A stretch of DNA of 64,000 bases from Marinobacter sp. DY40_1A1 (GTDB lineage Bacteria; Pseudomonadota; Gammaproteobacteria; Pseudomonadales; Oleiphilaceae). Shown here piece after piece: positions 55,164-63,760 of the stretch. A model generated the notes under the pieces. It saw only the letters and a program-made list of their open reading frames with translations. It was not told the origin of the DNA and did no database searches. Positions within the stretch are counted from its first letter, which is position 1. Every line of letters begins with the position of its first letter. Position numbers and translations under genes: made by a program. Where the stretch lies: NCBI RefSeq assembly GCF_016597815.1, contig NZ_VCHA01000001.1, positions 868,001 through 932,000 on the forward strand, read 5' to 3'.

Positions 55164-58074
55164 ACGGCCCCGCAACACGAACGGTGATGGGTTGGACACT
55201 TTCGCGGGTGTGACTCGTGCGCTGGTGCCAGTACTGCTTACCCTGTTGGTTAGTGGCTGCCAATCGCTGGGGTGGGGGCAGGGTGGTGGAGAAATGCCCG
55301 CAGCCCGGCCAGGTACTCTTGCGTCTTTGAGCCCTGTTAGCCGGGAACGTGAAGCCGATCTCCCAGAGATTGAAGCTGGTGCTGAGGCCGTTTCTCTCGA
55401 ATCTGTGATGCACAGCTACCGTGAGTTACTGCCATTGGTGGATGACCCCATCAAACAGGTCACCATTCGGCACCGCCTGGCAGATCTCGAGTTCGCCCGG
55501 GCCGAGCGCTTGATGACAGATACCGCAGAGGATGACCTTTCCGGCGCTATCGATGCATATACCGGTTTGCTGGCAGAGTACCCGGAGCGTGCGGGCAATG
55601 ACCAGATTTACTACCAGTTAGCCCGAGCCTGGGAAATGCGGGGCATGACGGATGAACAGTTAGCAGCCCTGGATACCCTGGTAACACAGTATCCCGGCTC
55701 AGCTTACTGGGTAGAAGCCCAATTCCGGCGGGCAGATATTCTGTTTATCAATGGCCGCTACCCGGAAGCGGAACAGGCATTTCATGAGGTTACTCTTGCG
55801 GCCATGGAGCGCAACGCCGATCCGTCCTTCTTGATGAACGCTCAATACATGAAGGGGTGGAGCCAATTCAAGCAGGGGGACTACCAACAGGCGCTATTCA
55901 GTTACATTGAAGTGCTGGATCTGATCATGCCGGTTGAACAGGCCGCAGAGGTGCCAGAGCAGCGCTATCAAACACATACGGAAGACTTGTTCCGGGTTAT
56001 GGGGCTTTCACTGTCCTATCTGGATGGCGCTCAAACCCTTCAAGCGCTTTTCAGGGAAACCGGAAGCCGGCCCTATGAAATTCTGGTTTACGATCGCTAC
56101 AGCACTTTATTGATTGGCCGTGAGCGCTACAGCGACGCTGTTGCTGTGTTTGATGCCTATATCGAAGACCACCCGGATAGCCCCTGGGCGCCCAGTTACC
56201 ACATGCGAGCCATTGATACCCTGGAACTTGCCGGATTCGACAAGGCTATTCCGGATCGAAAAGCCGCATTCATAGAAAATTATGGCATCTATAGCCGCTA
56301 CTGGCCGGAGACGAATCTAGAAACCCTGGCCTACATTGAAGTTCAGCTTGAAATCCTCCTGCCCGAATTGGCTGATCGCCATTATCTGTTGGCCGGGGAG
56401 GCGCGGAGGGACCCACAAAGCCTGAATGCGGACCAACACTACCGCCAGGCAGCCGCCTATTATTCCGAGTTTGCGGCGACTTTCCCGAATCACCCCCGCA
56501 CACCTGAGCGCTTGTTCCTGCTGGGGGAAACCTATGTGGAACTTCAGCAATGGCCAGATGCTATCGATGCATTTGAGCGTGTTGCCTATGATTTCCCGGC
56601 AGCTGGAACAGTACCGGAGAGGGCGTCTGAAGCAGGATATGCCTCAGTGCTGGCATTCCGCGAGTACGCAGGTACCTGGATGAATGAAACCACTGAAGAT
56701 CTCTTCGCGCTGCAGGAAATGCAGCAACTGAACCGACTAAGGTTTGCGAACGCATACCCCGAAGACCCGCGTGCGCCAGATGTCTACTACATTGCACTGC
56801 AGCGGGAATATGACCAGCAGAATCTTGAAGAAGTGATTCCTATGGCCAGCCGCCTGGTTACCTGGCAGCCAGCGGCAGACCCTGCCCTGGTCACCGAAGC
56901 CTTGTTGCTTGCGGGCCACAGTCTGTTTGAGCTTGCACGCTATGGCGAGGCCGAACAGTTCTACCGCGACGCCCTTTCCATGATGCCCCCCGAAGACCAA
57001 CGGCGGCCCGGCGTACAGGAAAACATGGCGGCCTCGGTATTCCGCCAGGCAGAGCAGTTTGCGCAAGCAGGCGATACAGATACCGCCGTTAGCGAGTACC
57101 TGCGGGTAGGTTTTGTCGCGCCTGCCTCCGCACTGAACGCCAATGCCCAATACGATGCGGCATCGCTGCTGGTAAGCTCCGCACGATGGGGCGAGGCGAT
57201 TAGTGTGTTGACAGGTTTCCGGGCAGATTTCCCCGAGCATGAGCTAGCCGATACGGTGCCCGCAAAACTGGCGTTCGCCTATCGGGAAACAGAACAGTGG
57301 GAGAAAGCCGGCGATGAGCTTAATCTCATGGTGGCCATGGCGACCACGCCAGAGGAGCGCCGGCAAAACCTGCAGATTGCGGCAGAATTATATGATCAGG
57401 CAGGCAACGACACCAAGGCAATTGATACTTGGCGCCAGTACGCAAACCGCCATCCTGAACCGGCTGACGTCTATATGGAAGCAGCCAACCGCTTGAGCGA
57501 GCTATACGCAGCCCAGGGCGACATCGAGCGACGTAATTACTGGCTGAATCGGCAGATGGATAAAGTGGATGACAACCCCGGGGCTGCCGATGACCGCATG
57601 CGCTATCTGGCGGCGTCTGCCTCCGCAATCCTGGCGCGGGATGCACTGGCCCGCTACGACAGTATCCGCCTGACCTTGCCCCTGAATAAAAGCATGGTGG
57701 CCAAAACCAATGCCCTTGAGACAGCCGTGCGCGCTTATCAGAAAACCGCCAGCTATGGGATTTCATCGTTTGCCACGGAGGCGGGCTATCAGATCGCCCA
57801 TATATACAGTCGTCTGGGCGCAGACTTGATGGATTCGGAACGCCCGCAAGGGCTCAGCCAGCTGGAACTTTCTCAATACGAATTATTGCTGGAAGAGCAG
57901 GCCTACCCATTCGAAGACAATGCCATTGATATCCATGAACAAAATATCCGCAGAGCCCGTGAAGGCATCTTTGATGAGTGGGTGAAACGCAGCTATGAAT
58001 CCTTACGTCGCCTGCTCCCGGGCCGCTACAACAAACCCGAAGTCACTGCCGGAGTTGTCCATGATCTGGGTTAA
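55156..58074 (+). CDS. Large TPR lipoprotein
   Basis: 972 residues. Lipobox LLVSGC places it as a lipoprotein (Cys near residue 35). It is filled with degenerate TPR units (for example GDYQQALFSYIEVLDL, RYSDAVAVFDAYIEDHPDSPWA, QQWPDAIDAFERVAYDFP). It is the largest protein of the cluster and a likely scaffold. The long upstream open frame from 54994 is ignored: GGAGG stands 6 bases before ATG 55156. It overlaps the neighbours on both sides (8 and 14 bases). Confidence 0.7.
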   Translation: MIKRPRNTNGDGLDTFAGVTRALVPVLLTLLVSGCQSLGWGQGGGEMPAARPGTLASLSPVSREREADLPEIEAGAEAVSLESVMHSYRELLPLVDDPIKQVTIRHRLADLEFARAERLMTDTAEDDLSGAIDAYTGLLAEYPERAGNDQIYYQLARAWEMRGMTDEQLAALDTLVTQYPGSAYWVEAQFRRADILFINGRYPEAEQAFHEVTLAAMERNADPSFLMNAQYMKGWSQFKQGDYQQALFSYIEVLDLIMPVEQAAEVPEQRYQTHTEDLFRVMGLSLSYLDGAQTLQALFRETGSRPYEILVYDRYSTLLIGRERYSDAVAVFDAYIEDHPDSPWAPSYHMRAIDTLELAGFDKAIPDRKAAFIENYGIYSRYWPETNLETLAYIEVQLEILLPELADRHYLLAGEARRDPQSLNADQHYRQAAAYYSEFAATFPNHPRTPERLFLLGETYVELQQWPDAIDAFERVAYDFPAAGTVPERASEAGYASVLAFREYAGTWMNETTEDLFALQEMQQLNRLRFANAYPEDPRAPDVYYIALQREYDQQNLEEVIPMASRLVTWQPAADPALVTEALLLAGHSLFELARYGEAEQFYRDALSMMPPEDQRRPGVQENMAASVFRQAEQFAQAGDTDTAVSEYLRVGFVAPASALNANAQYDAASLLVSSARWGEAISVLTGFRADFPEHELADTVPAKLAFAYRETEQWEKAGDELNLMVAMATTPEERRQNLQIAAELYDQAGNDTKAIDTWRQYANRHPEPADVYMEAANRLSELYAAQGDIERRNYWLNRQMDKVDDNPGAADDRMRYLAASASAILARDALARYDSIRLTLPLNKSMVAKTNALETAVRAYQKTASYGISSFATEAGYQIAHIYSRLGADLMDSERPQGLSQLELSQYELLLEEQAYPFEDNAIDIHEQNIRRAREGIFDEWVKRSYESLRRLLPGRYNKPEVTAGVVHDLG

Positions 58075-58645
58075 AAAGCTGAACCCGGCGCTTATGTTGC
58101 TTCTGCTGCTCACGGGCTGTGCGGTAGGGCCGGAGCGCACAACTGCATTGGATGATGCCGCCGTTACAGCTGAATCGGAGGCACGTCTTCAGGAGGCTTT
58201 TTCGGAAGCGGTTGTGTTAATGGAAAACGGCGACCTTGAAGAGGCCAGATCCCGCTTTGAGAAAATGACAGCGGAGCATCCGGAACGAAGTGGCCCCATT
58301 GCCAACCTGGGGCTGTTGGCGATGCAGTCCGGTGATATGGAGCTTGCCCGCGTGCGGTTTGAGCAGGTTCTCGCTCTGAACCCCAAGCACCCGGTGGCGA
58401 ACAACCACCTTGGCGTTATCGCCCGTAACGCTGGTGATTTCTCCTTGGCTGAAAAGCGTTACCGCGAGGCTCTGGCTGCCAACCCCGAGTATTTGCCCGC
58501 ACTCCTTAATCTGGCGTTTTTACTGGACATATACCTGGGCCAGCCAGCCCAGGCGTTGCCGCTGTACGAACAGTACAAAGAGCGTGCAGAAGAGCCGGAT
58601 CCGAGAGTGAAAGACTGGATATTCGATGCAAAAAACAGAATCTGA
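58061..58645 (+). CDS. Small TPR lipoprotein
   Basis: 194 residues. The lipobox is LLTGC (Cys about residue 20). Three to four TPR units follow (LMENGDLEEARSRFEKMTAEHP, GDMELARVRFEQVLALNPKH, GDFSLAEKRYREALAANPEY). GGAG is 6 bases before ATG 58061; the start lies within the end of the large TPR gene (14-base overlap). It is similar in layout to the smaller TPR lipoproteins of Glt-type machines. Confidence 0.7.
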   Translation: MIWVKKLNPALMLLLLLTGCAVGPERTTALDDAAVTAESEARLQEAFSEAVVLMENGDLEEARSRFEKMTAEHPERSGPIANLGLLAMQSGDMELARVRFEQVLALNPKHPVANNHLGVIARNAGDFSLAEKRYREALAANPEYLPALLNLAFLLDIYLGQPAQALPLYEQYKERAEEPDPRVKDWIFDAKNRI

Positions 58646-58660
58646 CGCGAGGCGAAACGC

Positions 58661-58975
58661 ATGAAAACTATTTTCAGAATCCTTCTGCTGGCAGCCTCGC
58701 CAATGCTCTGCATGCAGCCTGCTCAGGCGCAGGACTCAGGGATAGTAACCATTGAGGGCACCCGAATTCGGGGTGATCAGGAGGTGCCGACAGTGATGTA
58801 CCTGGTGCCCTGGCAGCCCCCGGAAGTGGACGAACTCAGAGCGCCCGATGAGCAACTGTTGGTGGAGCAGGCCTTTACCCCTATGGATCGATACGAATTT
58901 CAACGGCTTGTCCGTTACCATGATGCCTTCAAGGCTGAGCAGCATGCCTTGGAAAATGCAGTGACAACACCTTGA
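58661..58975 (+). CDS. Small periplasmic protein, unrecognised
   Basis: 104 residues with a signal peptide (MLCMQPAQA near residue 23). The mature part VTIEGTRIRGDQEVPTVMYLVPWQPPEVDEL resembles no family I know. It is the last gene before the 162-base gap that leads to exbB, 15 bases after the small TPR lipoprotein. Confidence 0.55.
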   Translation: MKTIFRILLLAASPMLCMQPAQAQDSGIVTIEGTRIRGDQEVPTVMYLVPWQPPEVDELRAPDEQLLVEQAFTPMDRYEFQRLVRYHDAFKAEQHALENAVTTP

Positions 58976-59000
58976 AGGCACAGTGAAAATCGCCTGGCAG

Positions 59001-59016
59001 TGAGATGTGCGTCACA
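59001..59016 (+). promoter_or_regulatory. Crp/Vfr-like site upstream of exbB
   Basis: TGAGATGTGCGTCACA matches TGTGA-N6-TCACA at nine of ten positions. It is 122 bases before exbB in the only sizeable gap of the cluster (58976-59137). Confidence 0.45.
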
Positions 59017-59137
59017 GTATTTCTGTGTTCGAGTGCAAACTACAACAAACCGCAACACAGACCCCCGAAAACTTAACCCCTTTGAAGTAGCCTAGCGCTT
59101 AGACTGTTCCCAAACTGAACCATGGAGTGCCTAAAAA

Positions 59138-59833
59138 ATGATCGATACCGCCGTTCGCTTTTTTCAGGAAGGTGGCTTTTTTATGTTTCCGATCGCCATT
59201 GTGCTGATCATCGGACTCATAGTAGCCATTGAGCGATACGTATACCTGTCTGCGCAAAAGATCACTAATCGCAGGGATTTCAATCGTCTGCACCAGATGA
59301 TTGCGAAAAAAGATTTCAAGGGCGCGCTTAATTACGCTCAGGAGTCCGGTACGGGCATGTCCACCATGATCGGTTACGGCCTTCAGCGGCTGGCACGTCG
59401 ACAGGGCCGTGAAGACATCGAGTACGCTATGGAAGAAGGGTTGCTGGATGTAATGCCGCGCCTTGAAAAGCGCACCCAGTACCTTGCAACGCTTGCCAAT
59501 ATCGCAACACTGCTTGGTCTGTTGGGAACCATCATCGGCCTGATCGCAGCCTTTACTGCTGTTGCCGCTGCAGACCCCGCGCAAAAAGCCAGCCTGCTTT
59601 CACAGAGTATTTCTGTGGCCATGAACACCACCGCATTTGGTCTTATGTCAGCTATTCCCATGCTGTTGGTTCATTCCGTTCTGCAGACCAAGACCAACGA
59701 AATTGTAGACAGCTTTGAAATGGCCGGTATCAAAGTACTTAACCTGCTCAGCGATGGTTCAGGATCTCGCCCTGGTGCTCAGTCCCAGGCGCAATCCGTG
59801 TCATCTTCTGCTCCGGCAGCAGCGTCGGCCTGA
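59138..59833 (+). CDS. exbB: ExbB/TolQ/MotA-family proton channel
   Basis: 231 residues with three membrane segments (about 14-34, 119-145 and 155-178). It shows FPIAIVLIIGLIVAIERYVYL, the TM2 block LLGLLGTIIGLIAAF and the TM3 threonines in AMNTTAFGLMSAIPMLLVHS. It forms the stator that, with ExbD partners, converts proton flow into force on an envelope protein. It is the first of four coupled genes. The tail is Ser- and Ala-rich and probably disordered. Confidence 0.9.
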   Translation: MIDTAVRFFQEGGFFMFPIAIVLIIGLIVAIERYVYLSAQKITNRRDFNRLHQMIAKKDFKGALNYAQESGTGMSTMIGYGLQRLARRQGREDIEYAMEEGLLDVMPRLEKRTQYLATLANIATLLGLLGTIIGLIAAFTAVAAADPAQKASLLSQSISVAMNTTAFGLMSAIPMLLVHSVLQTKTNEIVDSFEMAGIKVLNLLSDGSGSRPGAQSQAQSVSSSAPAAASA

Positions 59834-59857
59834 TAATCAGCTAAAGGATCTCGGGCT

Positions 59858-60379
59858 ATGAGACGGAAACATCGTCGATTACAGAGCGAACCGGATCTCG
59901 ATATCACGCCATTCATGAACCTCATGATTGTGCTGGTGCCGGTGCTGCTTTTGAACATGGTGTTTGCACACACCAGCGTGCTTGAACTCAACTTTCCCAC
60001 TGGCGAAAGTCTTGCGTCAGAGCAGGTTGAAGAGCTGCAAATACAGGTGGTTATCCACGCGGATAGCCTGGTTGTTGCAGACAATCAGGGCGGCGTTATC
60101 AAAAGTATCGACCAGAAAGGAGGCGAGCACGATTTCGCTGTTCTTAAAGATGTCATGAAAGAACTTAAAAACCGTATTCCCGAGAAAAAGGACGTGATTA
60201 TCATGCCTTCCCGGGAAACGTCGTATCAGGTGTTGGTCAGTGTTATGGATACGGTGCGGTCCTACGATGCGGTTGTTGCAGGCAACCTGGTAGAGGCGGA
60301 GCTGTTTCCTGAGATTTCTTTGGGCGATGCCCCTGTAGAGAGCACTGAAGACGCAGAAAGGGCAGGGGGGCAGTCATGA
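59858..60379 (+). CDS. exbD: ExbD/TolR-family protein 1 (lacks the key Asp)
   Basis: 173 residues, one membrane segment near 17-36. The conserved DITPFMNLM has Asn21 where ExbD and TolR have the proton-carrying Asp (the PFID position), so this copy may not carry protons itself. The periplasmic domain follows (VLELNFPTGES). It lies 24 bases after exbB and overlaps the second ExbD gene in ATGA. Confidence 0.85.
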   Translation: MRRKHRRLQSEPDLDITPFMNLMIVLVPVLLLNMVFAHTSVLELNFPTGESLASEQVEELQIQVVIHADSLVVADNQGGVIKSIDQKGGEHDFAVLKDVMKELKNRIPEKKDVIIMPSRETSYQVLVSVMDTVRSYDAVVAGNLVEAELFPEISLGDAPVESTEDAERAGGQS

Positions 60380-60882
60380 AAGAATCAGCAAAAGCCCGCC
60401 GCCAGAAGCGCCATCACAGGCGTAACAATAACCAGAGCAAGATGGATCTGGTGTCGTTGATGGACATCTTCACGATTCTGGTGTTCTTCCTGATGGTTAA
60501 CTCTTCGTCTGATGTGCAGGTACTAAACCAGAGCAGCACCATCAAACTGCCGGATTCCTCTGCCTCGCAACCACCGGGAGATGTGCTCGCGCTTACCGTA
60601 ACCGACCAGGATATCCTGGTAAACGGGCGTTTGGTCATCAAGCGGGAGGCATTGCAGGCACTTGAAGGGCAGATTGAGCCGGGTTTGAAGCAGGAACTGG
60701 ACTATCAGGCCAGCCGATCAGGCCAGCCAGCCCCGGAAGCCGGGCGAGCGATTACTATTCTGGCTGATCGGGAACTGCCCTACGATTTGCTCAAAAAGAT
60801 CATGTCTACCTGTGTGGATGCGGGATACGCCAGCATATCTCTGGCGGTTAACCAGCAGACAAAAGAGGGAGCCGGAGCATGA
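60376..60882 (+). CDS. exbD: ExbD/TolR-family protein 2
   Basis: 168 residues, one membrane segment (about 29-43). Its motif DLVSLMDIFTILVFFLM keeps the Asp (Asp30) at the proton-carrying position. It has a long basic N terminus (RRQKRHHRRNN). With ExbD1 it probably forms the ExbB partner pair, as AglQ and AglS do with AglR in Myxococcus. ATGA overlaps on both sides. Confidence 0.88.
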   Translation: MKESAKARRQKRHHRRNNNQSKMDLVSLMDIFTILVFFLMVNSSSDVQVLNQSSTIKLPDSSASQPPGDVLALTVTDQDILVNGRLVIKREALQALEGQIEPGLKQELDYQASRSGQPAPEAGRAITILADRELPYDLLKKIMSTCVDAGYASISLAVNQQTKEGAGA

Positions 60883-61886
60883 CCCAGCGTTCGACTCAGA
60901 GCATGTCAGAAGATCGGTACGGGTTGCCGTGGAGTGGTGAGCGCGGGGAGCGCAGGCGACTGCTATCCATTGCACTGGTTGTAGCGCCCCTGTTTGTGAT
61001 CTTTGCAGGTTATGTGAGCTGGATCGAGTTGCCAGAAAAGGATCGGCAGGAGCGTGAAGCCCTGCCGCCCCAGTTGGCCAAGCTGGTTATCGAGAAAAAG
61101 GAACCACCCAAGCCGATTGTGCCCGAGCCAAAGCCGGAGCCAGAACCAAAAGCTGAAATAAAGCCGGAAGAAAAGCCGGTTGAAGTGGCCAAGCCGGAAC
61201 CCAAACCTGAGCCCAAGCCCCAGCTGCTGCCCGAGCCTGAAGTAAAGGAAACTCCAAAGCCTGAAGCCGTCGCCAAGGCCCGCGAAAAAGCAAAGAATAC
61301 GGGCATTCTGGCTATGGGCAACGAGCTTGCAAAGCTCAACACACTGGCCAGTTCCATCAAGCTTGATGCACCGGTGACCCGGACAGCTGAACCCATTGCG
61401 CGGAAAACAGAGGACACCCTGGCCGCGAGAGCCACGGCCAATGCACGCAGTGCTGGTGTGAGCGATGCCGTGCTTGAGCGGGAAAGTCGTCAGGTTGCAT
61501 TGGTGGAGCGTGAGAGGGCAGAAGTGGCAGACGCGACCCGCGTCGCTGAAGCCAAAGAAGTTGTGCGGCGTGAAAAGCAGGAAACTGCTTCCCGGACACG
61601 CAGCAAAGAAGAGCTCAGGCGCACCATGGATGCAAATAAATCCGCCATCTATAGCATCTACAATCGTGAACTTCGCCGTAAGCCTTCGTTGCAGGGCAGT
61701 ATTACGCCCGAGTTAGTGATTGAGTCCAGTGGCGCTGTGTCTCGCTGTTCAGTGGTTGAATCGACACTGGGTGAGCCAGGTTTGGAGAACAAAATCTGTA
61801 ATCGCCTGTTGCTGGTAGATTTTGGATCCAGGCCGGGGGTAGACAGAACAACGATTCGCTATCCGATTGAGCTGCTGTCCAGCTGA
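60879..61886 (+). CDS. TonB-like energy transducer with AgmX/PglI C-terminal domain
   Basis: 335 residues: a membrane segment (about 29-50), a long Pro-Glu-Lys linker (about 65-135, KPEPKP repeats), a charged helical part, then the AgmX/PglI domain (IYSIYNRELRRKPSLQGSI, VESTLGEPGLENKICNRLL, ending YPIELLSS). It replaces TonB in this module and should carry force from ExbBD to the outer envelope. AgmX (GltJ) and PglI (GltG) are Myxococcus gliding proteins. Their FHA or zinc domains are absent here. Confidence 0.8.
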   Translation: MTQRSTQSMSEDRYGLPWSGERGERRRLLSIALVVAPLFVIFAGYVSWIELPEKDRQEREALPPQLAKLVIEKKEPPKPIVPEPKPEPEPKAEIKPEEKPVEVAKPEPKPEPKPQLLPEPEVKETPKPEAVAKAREKAKNTGILAMGNELAKLNTLASSIKLDAPVTRTAEPIARKTEDTLAARATANARSAGVSDAVLERESRQVALVERERAEVADATRVAEAKEVVRREKQETASRTRSKEELRRTMDANKSAIYSIYNRELRRKPSLQGSITPELVIESSGAVSRCSVVESTLGEPGLENKICNRLLLVDFGSRPGVDRTTIRYPIELLSS

Positions 61887-61898
61887 GGGCTTTTCGTT

Positions 61899-61929
61899 AA
61901 GCCCCCTGCTCTGGAGCAGCAGCTTTTTT
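61899..61929 (+). terminator. Intrinsic terminator after the ExbBD-AgmX module
   Basis: AAGC, CCC and CTGCT pair with AGCAG, CA and GCTT around CTGG, followed by a T run. It ends the rightward cluster 12 bases after its last stop and separates it from the convergent phaC. Confidence 0.75.
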
Positions 61930-61951
61930 CAATATGCGCCTGATGTCCCCG

Positions 61952-63751
61952 TTACCCAGAGGCTTCTGCCGCTTTCACCCGGACATAACTTCCCGGTGCA
62001 TCTTCAAGTATGGCGAGCTTGCCATCTCCCGGCACTCGAGCGGCAACCGGCTCGCCAGCATACTGTTGTAGCCAATCCAGCCAATGGGGCCACCAGGATC
62101 CCGGGTGTTGTTTGGCACTTTCAAGCCACTCATCGGGACTCTTGCTCATCGTATCGTTGGTCCAGTAGCCATACTTTTCTTTGTATGGCGGGTTGATGAC
62201 CCCGGCAATGTGGCCTGAACCAGACAATACGAACCGAACATCACCACCATGAACCAGCGCACCTTTATAGGTCGTTTTCCACTTGGCGATGTGATCCTGT
62301 CGTGCTGAAAGAAAGAACGACGGCACATCGATTTCGCCCAGGTTGATCGTTTCCCCCGCGAAGGTAAGCGCATCGGGCTCTACAAGCCGATTGTTGAGGT
62401 ACATTTCCCGCAGATAGAAACTGTGCATTTTCGCGGGCAGGTTGGTGCCATCTGTATTCCAGTACAGCAGGTCAAAGGCAGCAGGTTTTTTTCCTTTGAG
62501 ATAATTGTTTGTCCAGAACGACCAGAATAGCTCGTTTTCCCGTAGCAGATTGAAAGTAAATGCCATGGCGCGGCCGTCGAGATAACCTTTGCGTTCCAGC
62601 ATGCGCTCAATACCACGGATCGAATGCTCGTTAATGAACACGCCAATGCCACCCGGGTCAGAGAAATCCAGCAGGCTGGTCAGGTAGGTCGCACTGACTA
62701 CAGGATCCCTCCCTTTTTTCTTTAGCCAGGCAAGGGTTGATGCCAGAAGCGTTCCACCAATGCAGTAACCTATGAGGTTCATCTTCTCTTCGCCGGTGGC
62801 TGCAGTTACGGCATCCATGGCGGCCAGCGGGCCTTCAAGCATATAGTCGTCCCAGCCTTTGTCTCTCATCTCCGGCCCCGGGTTGCGCCATGAGATAACG
62901 AAAACTGTCTGGCCCTGGTTAACCAGCCACTGTATAAACGAGTTTCTGGCCGTCAGGTCCAGAATGTAAAACTTGTTAATCCATGGCGGTACAATGAGCA
63001 GAGGCCGCTTGCTAACGCTTTCTGTAGTCGCGTTGTATTGAATAAGCTGAATCAGGTCGTTCTGAAATACCACTTTGCCGGGTGTTGTCGCCAGATTGCC
63101 GCCCACCTCGAACGCTGAACGATCCGTCATGCCGACATTGAACAGGGACGGGTTTTGGCGAAAATCCTCAACAAGCTGCTTTGCGCCGTCGACCAGGTTC
63201 ATTCCCTTTCGCTCCCAGGTTATTTTCAGAACCTCCGGGTTTGTTGCCACAAAATTTGAAGGAGAAAGAGCACTGGTGAGCTGGCGGGCATAGAACAGCA
63301 TCTGATCTCGGGCTGCAGGAGGCAAGCCTTCCATACTTTCTACCCAGCTCAGAAAAGCCCGGGAGTTAATCAGATAGGATTGGTGCAGGACATCAAATGG
63401 CAGGTGTTTGTGCCATTCCTCTGCGTTGAAACGCCGGTCGTCCGGATCTGCCTGAGCAACCTGCTCTTTTTCACGCCCGGTCAGCCGGGCCAGTGTGTAG
63501 CCTCCGAGGGCTGCATGTTTGCGAGCAAGATCCAGTTCCGCGCCCACAAAACGCAGCGGGTGCAGAAGCAGGTCTTCTGCCATGGCCCTGTAGGCATCTG
63601 ACATCTCTGCCAGAGTGGAGAGTTTGGCAGCATCCATAACACCAGAATCCCCAAGCAGCTTTTCAAGTTGCTGCTGGCCTTCGCGAACCTTTGTCTCAAA
63701 GGTGTTGACAAGCCTAGAGGTTGTTTTTCCAAGCAGATCCAGACCCAGCAT
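61952..63751 (-). CDS. phaC: Class I poly(3-hydroxyalkanoate) synthase
   Basis: 599 residues, the class I length. The lipase-like box is GYCIGG with Cys330 as nucleophile, followed by ARQDHIAKW (Asp) and SGSGHIAGVINPP (His). It polymerises hydroxyacyl-CoA into storage granules. AGGAG precedes the ATG, 9 bases after the phasin gene stop, so both are cotranscribed. No phaA, phaB or phaZ is in the window. Confidence 0.95.
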   Translation of the reverse strand: MLGLDLLGKTTSRLVNTFETKVREGQQQLEKLLGDSGVMDAAKLSTLAEMSDAYRAMAEDLLLHPLRFVGAELDLARKHAALGGYTLARLTGREKEQVAQADPDDRRFNAEEWHKHLPFDVLHQSYLINSRAFLSWVESMEGLPPAARDQMLFYARQLTSALSPSNFVATNPEVLKITWERKGMNLVDGAKQLVEDFRQNPSLFNVGMTDRSAFEVGGNLATTPGKVVFQNDLIQLIQYNATTESVSKRPLLIVPPWINKFYILDLTARNSFIQWLVNQGQTVFVISWRNPGPEMRDKGWDDYMLEGPLAAMDAVTAATGEEKMNLIGYCIGGTLLASTLAWLKKKGRDPVVSATYLTSLLDFSDPGGIGVFINEHSIRGIERMLERKGYLDGRAMAFTFNLLRENELFWSFWTNNYLKGKKPAAFDLLYWNTDGTNLPAKMHSFYLREMYLNNRLVEPDALTFAGETINLGEIDVPSFFLSARQDHIAKWKTTYKGALVHGGDVRFVLSGSGHIAGVINPPYKEKYGYWTNDTMSKSPDEWLESAKQHPGSWWPHWLDWLQQYAGEPVAARVPGDGKLAILEDAPGSYVRVKAAEASG

Positions 63752-63760
63752 GATGCTCTC

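Noticed and set aside
61087..61280. Repeat array from Pro-Glu-Lys codons
   Set aside because: The repetition is the low-complexity linker of the energy transducer, not a CRISPR or DNA repeat.
60879..61886. Plain TonB
   Set aside because: The membrane anchor and Pro-rich linker fit, but the C-terminal domain matches AgmX/PglI rather than the TonB box-binding domain.
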